Source: Lysobacter stagni (GTDB lineage: Bacteria > Pseudomonadota > Gammaproteobacteria > Xanthomonadales > Xanthomonadaceae). Taken from it: a stretch of DNA of 64,000 nt. Of this stretch, positions 26,310 through 35,267 are shown piece by piece (the first letter of the stretch is position 1; each line of letters starts with the position of its first letter). The notes beneath the pieces are model-generated. The model was not told the DNA's origin. It saw nothing but the letters and a program-made list of their open reading frames with translations, and did no database searches. A program made the position numbers and the translations under genes. The stretch lies in NCBI RefSeq assembly GCF_030053425.1, contig NZ_JASGBI010000002.1:62001-126000 (forward strand). Reading direction: 5' to 3'.

Positions 26310-29174
26310 ATGACCAGCGGCGATGCCCTCCCCGGCTCGCAACCGCCACCGCAGGTCGACGACGCCGATCGCGCGCTTCGCGAAAGCGAGCTGCGCCTGC
26401 AGCAGGTGCTCGACAACACGTCCGCCGCGGTGTTCGCCAAGGACCGTACCGGGCGATACCTCTTCGTCAACCGCGAGTTCGAACGGCTCACCGGACGCAG
26501 TGCGGATGAGCTGATCGGGCACAGCGACCGCGACATCTTTCCATCGGACATGGCCGCCGCGCTGCGCCGCAACGACATGCGTGTGCTGCTGGAAGCGCGT
26601 GCGATGGAGTTCGAGGAAAGCGGCGTGTTCGCCGGCGAGGAGCGCACTTTCCTCTCGGCGAAGTTCCCGCTGCTGGACGTGGACGATACGCCCTACGCGG
26701 TGTGTGGCATCGCCACCGACATCACCGTGCGCAAGCAGATCGAGACCGCGCTGAGCACCTCCGCGCTGGCGGTGTCCTCGGCCTACGGGCGCGATCTGTT
26801 CATGGAACTGTCGCGCTACCTGGCCGCCATCCTCGACGTGGACGTGGCTTTCATCGCGCAGATGCGTCCCGAAGATCCGGCGACCATGCACGTGCTGGCC
26901 TTTGTGTGCGATGGAACGCCGCGCGAGCACTTCGACTACGCGCTGGCCAACACCGCCTGCGCGACCGTCGTCGGTCACGGATTCCGCATCTATCGCGCAG
27001 GGCTCGGTTCGCAGTTCCCGCTGGACGACGATTTCATCCAGATGGGTGCGGAGGGCTACGCGGGCTATCCACTCAACGACGCACAGGGCCGGCCGCTGGG
27101 CCTGATCTCCATCGTCTCGCGGCGACCGCTGGAACAACCGGAGTTCATCGAGTCGGTAATGAAGATCTTCGCGGTGCGTGCCGCGGCGGAGATCGAACGC
27201 CAGCGCACGGACCAGGCGCTGCTGGCCTCGCAGGCCAGCTACCGGCAGATTTTCGAGGCCAGCGAAGACGCGATCTTCGTCCACGAGTTCGAGACCGGCC
27301 GCATCGTCGACGTGAACCCGAAGGCTTGCACGATCTTCGGCTACACGCATGCGGAGATGCTGGACATCGCGATGGATCGGCTGGGATCCGGCGAGCCGCC
27401 TTACACCGGCCGGGACGCCGCGGCGCACCTGGAACGCGCGCGTCGCGCGGGTTCTGCCCGATTCGAATGGCACCGGCGCAACAAGGACGGAACGCTGCAC
27501 TGGGACGAGGTCTACCTGAAGGTCGCCAACATCGGCGGTGCGGCGCGCATCCTGGCGTTCACGCGCGACATCACCGAACGCAAGCTCGCCGAGGAGGCCG
27601 CGCACCGCAATGCCGAGCACCTGCGCGCCACCGTCAACGCCGCGCTCGACTGCATCATCGCGATGGACGAGAACGGAACCATCATCAAGTTCAATCCCGC
27701 CGCCGAGGCATGTTTCGGTCTGAGCGAAGGCGATGCGCTGGGGCGCTCGCTGGCCGAGACGATCATTCCCGAACGCTTCCGCGAACGGCATCTGTACGGT
27801 CTGCGCCGCTACCTCGAGGGCGGCCCGGGGCCCGTGCTGAAGCAGCGCCTGGAGGTGATGGCCATGCGCGCCGACGGCACGGAGTTCCCCGCCGAACTGG
27901 CCATCGGCGTGGACGACAGTCCCTCCGGCAAGACCTTCATCGGCTACCTGCGCGACATCACCGAGCGCACGCAGGCCGAACAGGGACGACGCCGGCTCGA
28001 AGCGCAGCTGCTGCAGGCCAAGAAGATGGAGGCGCTGGGGCATCTCACCGGTGGCATCGCGCACGACTTCAACAACCTGTTGGCCAGCATCATGGGCTAC
28101 GTCGGACTGGCCAGCGAACGCAGCGCGAATGGCGAGGACGTGCGGTTGCACGGCTACCTCGACCAGGCCATGCAATCGTGCGAGCGCGCGCGCGACCTGA
28201 TCCAGCAGATGCTGATGTTCAGTCGCGGCCAGAAGGGCCAGGCACGCGCACTGGATGCGGCCGGGTGTATCGAGCAGAACCTGGCCGTGCTGCGCCCGAC
28301 GGTGCCGCCGGGTGTACGCATCGATCTGGACATCGCACCCGACGCGAGCGCGGTGCGCTTCGATCCGGTGCAGCTGGGGCAGGTGCTGCTCAACCTGTGC
28401 GTGAACGGTTGCGATGCGATGCAGGGCGAGGGTCGCCTGACGATGGGGCTTCGCGATGTCAGCGTAGCGTCCGTGCAGTGCTCCGCCTGCCGGCAGCCGG
28501 TGGACGGCGCGTATGTCGAGCTGTTCGTGCATGACACCGGGCCGGGCATCGAGCCTGCGGTGCTGGAACGCATCTTCGACCCCTTCTTCTCCACCAAGCC
28601 GCCCGGCAAGGGCGCGGGCATGGGCCTGGCCACGGTGCACGGCATCGTTCACGAGCACGGCGGCCACCTGCTGGTGGATACCGCCTCCGGCGCGGGCACG
28701 CGCTTCCGCGTGTTGCTGCAGGCCTGCGAGTCCGAAGCGCGCGCGACACCCGCACGGCGGCGCTCGGACCGTCCCGGCCCATTGCCCGTCGAGGGACGCG
28801 TGCTGGTGGTGGACGACGAACACAGCGTGGGCGAGTTCATGTGCGAGCTGCTGGCCAGCTGGGAGGTGGACGCCGACTTCATCGCTTCACCGAAGGAAGC
28901 GCTGGAACGCGTGCGCGAATCGCCGCAACGCTACCGTCTTCTCATCACCGATCATTCGATGCCGGCGATCACCGGAGTGGAACTCGCGCAGGCGTTGCTG
29001 TCGATCGCACCGGATCTTCCGGTCGTGCTCTATACCGGCCTGGCCGACCGCGTGCACGGCACCCTGCCCGTCAACATGCTGCCCACCGTGTTGCGAAAGC
29101 CGATCGACCGCGCGCACCTGGCGCGCTTGCTGACCGACGTGCTGGGCCGGGGCGAAGAAGCCGCAATGTCGTGA
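26310..29174 (+). CDS. Soluble hybrid histidine kinase (PAS-GAF-PAS-PAS-HisKA-HATPase-REC)
   Basis: A 954-residue hybrid sensor kinase. Domains in order: PAS (~20-140), GAF (~150-300), PAS (~310-430), PAS (~440-560), HisKA with phospho-His585 in GGIAHDFNN, HATPase_c (FDPFFSTKPPGKGAGMGLATV), and a C-terminal receiver with Asp881 in ITDHSMP. No transmembrane helix or signal peptide is seen, so it should sense a cytoplasmic cue. The frame stays open upstream to 25731 through the repeat locus. I use the ATG at 26310, where the protein begins to look like a kinase. A TATACT (26275-26280) could be its -10. No separate output regulator is adjacent. Confidence 0.88.
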   Translation: MTSGDALPGSQPPPQVDDADRALRESELRLQQVLDNTSAAVFAKDRTGRYLFVNREFERLTGRSADELIGHSDRDIFPSDMAAALRRNDMRVLLEARAMEFEESGVFAGEERTFLSAKFPLLDVDDTPYAVCGIATDITVRKQIETALSTSALAVSSAYGRDLFMELSRYLAAILDVDVAFIAQMRPEDPATMHVLAFVCDGTPREHFDYALANTACATVVGHGFRIYRAGLGSQFPLDDDFIQMGAEGYAGYPLNDAQGRPLGLISIVSRRPLEQPEFIESVMKIFAVRAAAEIERQRTDQALLASQASYRQIFEASEDAIFVHEFETGRIVDVNPKACTIFGYTHAEMLDIAMDRLGSGEPPYTGRDAAAHLERARRAGSARFEWHRRNKDGTLHWDEVYLKVANIGGAARILAFTRDITERKLAEEAAHRNAEHLRATVNAALDCIIAMDENGTIIKFNPAAEACFGLSEGDALGRSLAETIIPERFRERHLYGLRRYLEGGPGPVLKQRLEVMAMRADGTEFPAELAIGVDDSPSGKTFIGYLRDITERTQAEQGRRRLEAQLLQAKKMEALGHLTGGIAHDFNNLLASIMGYVGLASERSANGEDVRLHGYLDQAMQSCERARDLIQQMLMFSRGQKGQARALDAAGCIEQNLAVLRPTVPPGVRIDLDIAPDASAVRFDPVQLGQVLLNLCVNGCDAMQGEGRLTMGLRDVSVASVQCSACRQPVDGAYVELFVHDTGPGIEPAVLERIFDPFFSTKPPGKGAGMGLATVHGIVHEHGGHLLVDTASGAGTRFRVLLQACESEARATPARRRSDRPGPLPVEGRVLVVDDEHSVGEFMCELLASWEVDADFIASPKEALERVRESPQRYRLLITDHSMPAITGVELAQALLSIAPDLPVVLYTGLADRVHGTLPVNMLPTVLRKPIDRAHLARLLTDVLGRGEEAAMS

Positions 29175-29200
29175 CGGTGCGTGCCACGCGCAGGAACAAG

Positions 29201-29225
29201 AAAGGCCCCGCAATGCGGGGCCTTT
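29201..29225. terminator. Bidirectional terminator between hybrid kinase and aminopeptidase
   Basis: An 11-base-pair perfect stem, AAAGGCCCCGC/GCGGGGCCTTT, with a 3-base loop. The A/T ends of the stem provide short U-tracts in either direction. It lies between convergent genes. Confidence 0.88.
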
Positions 29226-29252
29226 CGTCGTGCGCGTTGCGTTGCGGGTGGA

Positions 29253-31901
29253 TCAGCTGCCGTGCTTGGCCAGCCATGCGTCCAGCGCGGGCAGACGGTC
29301 CTGGCGCACCTGGATGCGGTAGGTCACGTTGGCCGCGGCGGTGTCGGCGGCGCGGCGCGAGCCTTCGGCGACGTGCGAGCTGGCGTAGTCGCGGATCTTG
29401 CCGACCATCGCCGGATCCAGCGAGCGGTCGGCCAGGCCCGGGTAGTAGCGGGAACGCGAGGTCGAATCGACCTTCGTGTCCAGCTGCTCGCGGTGCGCGA
29501 TGGCGAAATCGAACGCCAGGTCCGGGTGCAGGCGCGAGACGGCGCGGATCATGCCCGCGCTGTTGGTCGCACCGGGCTCGTCGGTCAACGCCAGTTCCAG
29601 CGCCTTGCCCGCCAGCGCGGCGTCCTGCGTGGAGGACAGCAGCTGGTACAGCTCGTCCTTCACCAGCGGCGTCTTCTCCGCCTGCGCGGCGGCATGCAGC
29701 TTCTCCCACGTGGCCGCGTCGGCATGGCGCGCGACGACAGCCAGCACGGTCTTGCGCAGGCCGGCGGGCATCTCGTTGGCGGCGTAGCGGCGACGGGCTT
29801 CGTCGATGACCTTGCGGTCGCCCAGGGCGCCCAGCGTGTCGATCAGTTCGGTGCGGAGCACCTTCACCGGATCGGCCTCGCCCGCCTTCTCGTCCCAGCC
29901 GATGCGCGCCAGCACCGGCGACAGCTGCGCGATGGCGAACGTGCGGAAACGAGCCTGGCGCTTGGCATCGCCTTCGTAGTACTCGTCCAGGCTGTGCAGG
30001 CTGCCGGCGATGTCGCCCCAGATCTGCGGATCGGCATCGCGCGGCGTGGCCTTCACCAGGTCCAGGTAATCGGCCGGCGACTGCAGGCCCGCCAGGCCCA
30101 GCGCCCACACGTCGTTCATCACGCCGAGCTGGTCGATGGCGTCGAGCCTGGTGAAGCCGGTGCGGATCTGCGCGAACTGCGAGGGTGCATACAGCGTGCG
30201 GTAGTAGCCGGTCTGGCCGGCATTCACCACCACCGGTCCGCAACCGGGGACCTCGAGCGTGCCGCTGCCGCCTTCGACGATGGTGCGAACGGCTTCGCCG
30301 CCGGGCGACTGCGCGATCACCGGCACGCGCCAGCGCAGCGGTTCCTTGCCGGGGCGGTCCTTGGTGAACTCGCCCTGCGTGAAGGTGAGCGTGGTCTTGC
30401 CGGCGTTGCACGCCGAGGCCGCCACGCTCAGCATCGGAATGCCCGGCTGCAGGGTGAAGTCGTGCGCGATGTCCAGCATCGGCTTGCCCGACGCGGACTG
30501 GATCTGACGCCACAGGTCGTCGGAGACGGTGTTGCCGTAGGCGTGCGTCTTCATGTAGTTGCGCACGCCTTCGCGCCAGGCATCGGCGCCGACGTAGCCT
30601 TCGAGCATGTGGATCACCGCACTGCCCTTCTGGTAGGTGATGGCATCGAAGGCCTGGCTGGCCTGCTCGACGGTTTCCACGTGCTGCACCACCGGGTGCG
30701 TGGTCGCCACGGCGTCACGACCCATCGCCCCTTCGCGCGAGTTCACCGCGCCCAGCCCGGTGTTCCATTCCGGATGCAGCTTCTGCGTGGTACGCGAGGC
30801 CATCCACGTGGCGAAGCCTTCGTTGAGCCACAGGTCGTCCCACCAGCTCATCGTGACCAGGTCGCCGAACCACTGGTGGGCGATCTCGTGCGCGGCCACC
30901 GAGAACACACGCTGCTTGTCGGACTGCGTGGAGATGCTGGGGTCCAGCAGCAGCGTGTGTTCGAAGGTGAAGATGGCGCCCCAGTTCTCCATCGCGCTGA
31001 AGAACTGGCTGCCACCCGGCGAGGCCACGTTGTCCAGCTTCGGCAGCGGGAACTTCGTGCCGAAGTAGTCGTTGTACTCGCGCAGCACGGCGGCGGAGGA
31101 CTCCATAGCGAAACGGGCCTGGTCGATCTTGCCGCGCTGCGCGACCACGCCGACTTCCACGCCCTCGGCCTGCGTGGCCGCGCGCTCGAAGTCGCCCACG
31201 CTGAAGAACAGCAGGTAGGTCGACATCTTCGGCGACTGCGCGAAGCTCACGCGCGTGGTGCCGTTGCCCAGGTCCTGCGTGTTGGCGGCGGGCATGTTGC
31301 TGACCACCATCTCACCGGTCGGCACGGTGGCCGTCAGGGTGAAGGTGGCCTTGTGCGAGGGCTCGTCCCACGACGGGATCATGCGACGCGCGTCGGAATT
31401 CTCGAACTGCGTGAACAGTGCGCGCTTGCGTCCGTCCTGGGTGTCGTAGTCGATGGCGAACAGACCGTTGGCCTGCGTGCCGATCTTGCCGGTGTAGTCC
31501 AGCGCGAGGCGGTAACGGCCCGGCGCGAGCGGCTTGTCGAAGGTGAAGGTGGCGGTCTGCGCCTGCGCATCCACGCCCACCTTCGGCGTCAGCGCCTTGC
31601 CCTTGCCACTGTCCGGCGTCAGGCGCGCCGAGGAGAACACCATGTCGATCGCGTTGAGCGTGATGCTCGGCGTGGCTTCCAGCACGTCCAGGGTGATGGT
31701 CGCCTGTCCGGCCAGCGACAGCGACTGCGCCTGCGGGGTGATGGCCACGTCGTAGTGCACGGGGAGCACGTTGCGCGGCAACTGGGTCGTGGTGGTGGTG
31801 GAGGTGCGGACATCGGCGGTGCTGTCGGCGGGCGCCGCGGCGACCGTGGCCGATGCGGCGGCCAGTGCGATCGCTACGGCGGAAACCAGGATACGGCGCA
31901 T
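29253..31901 (-). CDS. M1 family metallo-aminopeptidase, exported
   Basis: An 882-residue zinc aminopeptidase with a signal peptide (cleavage near ATVAAA, residue ~23), so periplasmic or secreted, unlike cytosolic PepN. It shows the exopeptidase motif SAMENWG (a GAMEN variant), the zinc site HEIAHQWFGD (His338, His342) with Glu361 in LNEGFA, and a C-terminal ERAP1-like helical domain. The ATG at 31901 has GGGGAG upstream; the frame is open to 31991 but that extension lacks signal character. It is transcribed divergently from the EF-hand gene at 32214. Confidence 0.92.
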   Translation of the reverse strand: MRRILVSAVAIALAAASATVAAAPADSTADVRTSTTTTTQLPRNVLPVHYDVAITPQAQSLSLAGQATITLDVLEATPSITLNAIDMVFSSARLTPDSGKGKALTPKVGVDAQAQTATFTFDKPLAPGRYRLALDYTGKIGTQANGLFAIDYDTQDGRKRALFTQFENSDARRMIPSWDEPSHKATFTLTATVPTGEMVVSNMPAANTQDLGNGTTRVSFAQSPKMSTYLLFFSVGDFERAATQAEGVEVGVVAQRGKIDQARFAMESSAAVLREYNDYFGTKFPLPKLDNVASPGGSQFFSAMENWGAIFTFEHTLLLDPSISTQSDKQRVFSVAAHEIAHQWFGDLVTMSWWDDLWLNEGFATWMASRTTQKLHPEWNTGLGAVNSREGAMGRDAVATTHPVVQHVETVEQASQAFDAITYQKGSAVIHMLEGYVGADAWREGVRNYMKTHAYGNTVSDDLWRQIQSASGKPMLDIAHDFTLQPGIPMLSVAASACNAGKTTLTFTQGEFTKDRPGKEPLRWRVPVIAQSPGGEAVRTIVEGGSGTLEVPGCGPVVVNAGQTGYYRTLYAPSQFAQIRTGFTRLDAIDQLGVMNDVWALGLAGLQSPADYLDLVKATPRDADPQIWGDIAGSLHSLDEYYEGDAKRQARFRTFAIAQLSPVLARIGWDEKAGEADPVKVLRTELIDTLGALGDRKVIDEARRRYAANEMPAGLRKTVLAVVARHADAATWEKLHAAAQAEKTPLVKDELYQLLSSTQDAALAGKALELALTDEPGATNSAGMIRAVSRLHPDLAFDFAIAHREQLDTKVDSTSRSRYYPGLADRSLDPAMVGKIRDYASSHVAEGSRRAADTAAANVTYRIQVRQDRLPALDAWLAKHGS

Positions 31902-32213
31902 CAACTTCTCCCCTTTGTATTCGGTGGCCGCGAGGGCCGGTTGGCTGACGGAACGGCACCGTTCCCCCGAACGGATCACCGTGCCAGACACGGAGTGTGC
32001 CCGTCCTGCCCGGTTGCTTGTAGTCCCGTGTCTGGCGGCCTCGCCGCGGAGGGCGGGAACGGCCGTTCAGGCGCCAGTCGTGCGCGATCTCGCCTGCGCA
32101 GTGCGGCCGCACCCGGGACCTCCCACCTTCGCGTGGTGTTGACGCATGCCGAACAAAGCGGCGCGCAGGCTCGCCCGTACCCGGCAACACCCGGACCCCA
32201 CGAGGAGGGCACG
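31902..32213. other. 312-base intergenic region between divergent aminopeptidase and EF-hand genes
   Basis: No gene is credible here. It should hold the promoters of both flanking genes. A TTGACG at 32139-32144 could be a -35 for the EF-hand gene, but no matching -10 is seen at normal spacing. GAGGAGGG directly before 32214 is that gene's ribosome-binding site. The short palindrome at 31950-31965 is listed separately. Confidence 0.6.
31950..31965. promoter_or_regulatory. Short palindrome upstream of the aminopeptidase gene
   Basis: GGAACGG CA CCGTTCC is a perfect 7-base dyad with a 2-base spacer, 48 bases upstream of the aminopeptidase start. The symmetry fits an operator for a dimeric repressor, but no regulator can be named and it may be chance. 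Confidence 0.3.
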
Positions 32214-32654
32214 ATGCAGAACCGGAAATCGATCACGACCATGGCAGCACTGGGCGCGCTGCTGACCGTCTCGGCGGCCGTCTCGGCCGACGACAAGTCC
32301 CGGATGATGGACACCAACGGCGACGGCGTGATCACCGCCGCCGAACATGCCACCGGCGCCAAGAAGATGTTCGACGCTATGGACGCCAACCACGACGGCA
32401 GCGTCACCGCCGCCGAGATGGATGCGCACAAGGCGAAGATGAAATCCGACCCGGCGAAGGCCGGCCACGAGATGACCTCGGCCGAGAAGATCAAGACCAT
32501 CGACACCAACGGCGACGGCGCCCTTTCGGCCGCCGAACACGCCGCCGGATCGCAGAAGAAGTTCGGCGAGATGGACACCAATGGCGATGGCAACCTCACC
32601 GCGGCCGAGATGAAGGCCGGCCACGAAGCGATGAAGACCAGCCAGCGCAAATAG
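32214..32654 (+). CDS. Secreted protein with four EF-hand calcium loops
   Basis: A 146-residue exported protein (signal cleavage near AAVSA, residue ~25). Four EF-hand loops follow: DTNGDGVITAAE, DANHDGSVTAAE, DTNGDGALSAAE and DTNGDGNLTAAE. All have the full set of oxygen ligands with Glu at position 12. Loops 1-2 and 3-4 form two similar halves, suggesting internal duplication, and each has a following EHATG/EHAAG helix. It probably binds Ca2+ in the periplasm or outside; partner unknown. The frame extends far upstream but 32214 has GAGGAGGG and a signal peptide. Confidence 0.85.
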   Translation: MQNRKSITTMAALGALLTVSAAVSADDKSRMMDTNGDGVITAAEHATGAKKMFDAMDANHDGSVTAAEMDAHKAKMKSDPAKAGHEMTSAEKIKTIDTNGDGALSAAEHAAGSQKKFGEMDTNGDGNLTAAEMKAGHEAMKTSQRK

Positions 32655-32681
32655 CCGGCAAGACCGCGTCGAGCGCCAACT

Positions 32682-32707
32682 GAAAGCCCCGCATCGGCGG
32701 GGCTTTC
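32682..32707. terminator. Terminator between EF-hand and diguanylate cyclase genes
   Basis: Stem GAAAGCCCCGC/GCGGGGCTTTC with a 4-base loop and short T-tracts on both sides, between convergent genes. Confidence 0.85.
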
Positions 32708-32731
32708 TTCATGGGTCGGGTGAGAGCCCGG

Positions 32732-34438
32732 TCAGGCGTTGGGTTCGGCCATCGCGACGTCCGCCAGCACGACTCGGTCGCGCCCGGCGTGCTTGGCCTG
32801 ATACAGCGCGCGATCGCCGGCGCGCATCAGTTCCAGGCCCACATCGCCGTGCTCGGGCATGATCGCCACGCCGATGGATGTAGTGATGCGCAGCAGCGCC
32901 GCACCCGGCTCTCCGATGCGCAGCAGCGCCGCGCCGGCGCGGATGTCCTCCGCACGGGCCAGCGCCTGGGCGGCATCGGTCTCCGGCAGGATGAGGGTGA
33001 ATTCCTCGCCGCCGTAACGGCAGGCGATGTCTTCGGGGCGACAACTGTCGCGCAGCAGCCGCGCGAACGCGGAGAGCGCGGCGTCGCCCATCGCATGGCC
33101 GTGGCGGTCGTTGAAGGCCTTGAAGTGGTCGACGTCGATCATCAGCACGGCCAGCGATTGCTGACGACGGCGACAGCGGGCGATCTCGCGGGCCAGCGAC
33201 TCTTCCAGGTAGCGGCGGTTGAACAACCCCGTCAGGCCATCGCGCACGGCCTGATGGCGCAGGCTTTCGCGCAGGCGCACATTGGCCAGCGCCATCGAAA
33301 GCTGCTCGCAAAGACGCACGGCCAGCGACGCCCCGGGCACCGCCCCCTGCCCTTCGCCCTGCAACGACAGCCAACCGACGACTTCGCCGTGCGCGCTGAG
33401 CGGGATGCACAGCCCGCACACCGCCCCCGCACCGGCCGGACGCCCGATGTGCGGACAGCGCATGCCGTGACGCAGCTCGTCCATCGCGAACGGCGCGTGG
33501 CGCCGCACCGCCCAGCACGATTGCAGCGCCGGTGCCGGATCGTTCGACGCCACCGGGCTGCCCCAGTGCGCGACCAGTTCGGCGTGATCGCGCGAAGCGC
33601 GGATCACGTACAGGAAGCCGGCCAGTCCCGGCAGCAGCCCACGGAAGGTGGATCCGGTGATCTCGTACAGCTCCTGCGCGTCGGACGCCCCCTGCAGCAT
33701 GCTGGAGTAGTGGCTCAGCGCGGCCATGCTGTCGGACAGCTCCGCCAGCTGGCTCACGGTGGCCTGCAGTTCCGCATTGGAGCGCGAAGCGGCCGCCTCG
33801 GCGCGCTTGCGCGTGCGGTTCTCGCGCGCCAGCAGTCGCTGCGCGTGGCCGATCAGCAGCAGGCTGACCGGAATGCCGATGCCCGCGGCCAGCAACACGA
33901 ACCAGGCCGATCGCTCGGCGCGGCGCGAACGGATGTCCAGCAGGGCGCCTTCGGCCCGGTGCAGGGCCTCCAGGCGACGCGAAAGATCGGCATCGCTGGC
34001 ACGGATGCGGGCGACCATGGCCTCGTCCAGGGACGCCAGACCCGGTCGCCAGGCGTCGATGGCATCGGCGCTGAGCTTCATGCGCCGTTCCAGCGCATCG
34101 CGCAGGCCTTCGGCGCGGCGGCGCTGGCCGACGTTGTCGCCGACCTCCTCCACCAGCAGCTTTGCCTCACGCTGCAGCTCGCCGCTGGTGCGCCAGAACG
34201 CGTCTCGGCTGGCGCGCTGGCCGGCCAGCAGGTAACCGCGCGACTCGGCGACGGCGCGGTGCTTCAGCGATTCGATCCGCTCCAGGTGGCCGATCACCGT
34301 GTAGGTGTGCGTGACCCAGCGGTAGTCGGACGCGAACTGGATCGCGTTGGCGACCACATACAGCCCCAGCGCGACCAGGATGACCGTGGCTGCGAGGAAA
34401 CCGCGCAAGGGTGAAAGGTGGCGAAGTGGCATCATCAT
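32732..34438 (-). CDS. Membrane diguanylate cyclase (CHASE3-GAF-GGDEF)
   Basis: Makes c-di-GMP from two GTP. The protein of ~568 residues has one transmembrane helix near the N-terminus (LRGFLAATVILVALGLYVVANA), a periplasmic CHASE3-like helical sensor, a second helix (WFVLLAAGIGIPVSLLLIG), a coiled linker, a GAF-like domain and a C-terminal GGDEF domain. The active site is GGEEF. RPED lies five residues before it, matching the RxxD inhibitory site, so product feedback is likely. Three ATGs in a row (34438, 34435, 34432) and one at 34486 compete as start; no ribosome site decides between them. Confidence 0.88.
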   Translation of the reverse strand: MMMPLRHLSPLRGFLAATVILVALGLYVVANAIQFASDYRWVTHTYTVIGHLERIESLKHRAVAESRGYLLAGQRASRDAFWRTSGELQREAKLLVEEVGDNVGQRRRAEGLRDALERRMKLSADAIDAWRPGLASLDEAMVARIRASDADLSRRLEALHRAEGALLDIRSRRAERSAWFVLLAAGIGIPVSLLLIGHAQRLLARENRTRKRAEAAASRSNAELQATVSQLAELSDSMAALSHYSSMLQGASDAQELYEITGSTFRGLLPGLAGFLYVIRASRDHAELVAHWGSPVASNDPAPALQSCWAVRRHAPFAMDELRHGMRCPHIGRPAGAGAVCGLCIPLSAHGEVVGWLSLQGEGQGAVPGASLAVRLCEQLSMALANVRLRESLRHQAVRDGLTGLFNRRYLEESLAREIARCRRRQQSLAVLMIDVDHFKAFNDRHGHAMGDAALSAFARLLRDSCRPEDIACRYGGEEFTLILPETDAAQALARAEDIRAGAALLRIGEPGAALLRITTSIGVAIMPEHGDVGLELMRAGDRALYQAKHAGRDRVVLADVAMAEPNA

Positions 34439-34630
34439 GGAAGGCGGGCCGCCGCGACTCTGGCGAAAAGGCGGCGTCCGTGCCATGGCCGGTCGTCATG
34501 GACGCACGGCGCTTCCGCGACGATGGTCGCGGGATCGACAGAATCATCGGCCGCGCGCGGCATTTCTTGACCGCGCACGCGCCGATGCACCGCGACCGTG
34601 GAATTCTGTCGTTCCGGAGGTCCAGCGAAC

Positions 34631-35257
34631 GTGATCGCCATCGACGTACTGATCGAACCCGACAGCGCATTGCTGCAACGCGCCCGCGCCGCCAACGCGG
34701 TCCTGCGCGCCGACCATCCCCCGGGTTTCGCCTTCGACGACACCCACCTGCCCCACGTCACGCTGGTGCAGCGCTACGTGCGCCGCGACGACCTTCCGGC
34801 GGTGTGCGAGGCGGTTCGGGACATCGCGATGCAGCACGACGTCCGCGCGATGCACCTGCAGGCGACCGGGCTGCACATGCGCGCCACCGACACCGTGGGC
34901 TCCGCATCGTGGACCCTGGCGAACACGCCGGCATTGCAGGCGCTGGCCGATGCCTGCCTCGATGCGGCCGCGCCGTTCGCGATCTCGGGCGGCGGACAGG
35001 CCGCGTTCGTCCCCAATGAGGACGGCACGCCCATCCGCGACAGCACCATCGATTACGTCGAACGCTTCGCGCCCGACCACAGCGGCGCGAACTACGCGCC
35101 GCACATCACCCTGGGCAGGGCACGCGCCGCATTCCTCCGGGAACTGCAGCGCGCGCCGTTCGAGGCCTTCGTCGTCTCACCGGCGGCCATCGCCGTGTAC
35201 CAGCTGGGCAATCACGGCACCGCGCGACGGCGGCTGTGGCCATGGCCGGCCGGGTGA
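34631..35257 (+). CDS. 2H phosphoesterase (2'-5' RNA ligase-like)
   Basis: A ~208-residue protein with the two HxTx motifs of the 2H superfamily: PHVTLVQRY (residues ~42-46) and PHITLGRAR (~158-162). Such proteins act on 2',3'-cyclic or 2'-5' phosphodiester bonds in RNA or nucleotides. The substrate here is unknown. I favour the GTG at 34631, where GGAGG lies 10 bases upstream and the fold's first strand (VIAIDVLIE) begins. An ATG at 34598 would add 11 residues without a ribosome-binding site. It is divergent from the diguanylate cyclase gene. Confidence 0.78.
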   Translation: MIAIDVLIEPDSALLQRARAANAVLRADHPPGFAFDDTHLPHVTLVQRYVRRDDLPAVCEAVRDIAMQHDVRAMHLQATGLHMRATDTVGSASWTLANTPALQALADACLDAAAPFAISGGGQAAFVPNEDGTPIRDSTIDYVERFAPDHSGANYAPHITLGRARAAFLRELQRAPFEAFVVSPAAIAVYQLGNHGTARRRLWPWPAG

Positions 35258-35267
35258 GGTGCCGTCC

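Noticed and set aside
26274..28823. An 849-codon minus-strand frame opposite the hybrid kinase
   Set aside because: The sense strand encodes clear PAS, GAF and HisKA domains; the antisense frame is a shadow.
29181..32654. A 1157-codon plus-strand frame ending in the EF-hand protein
   Set aside because: All but the last 146 codons are antisense to the M1 aminopeptidase. The real start at 32214 has a strong ribosome site and a signal peptide.
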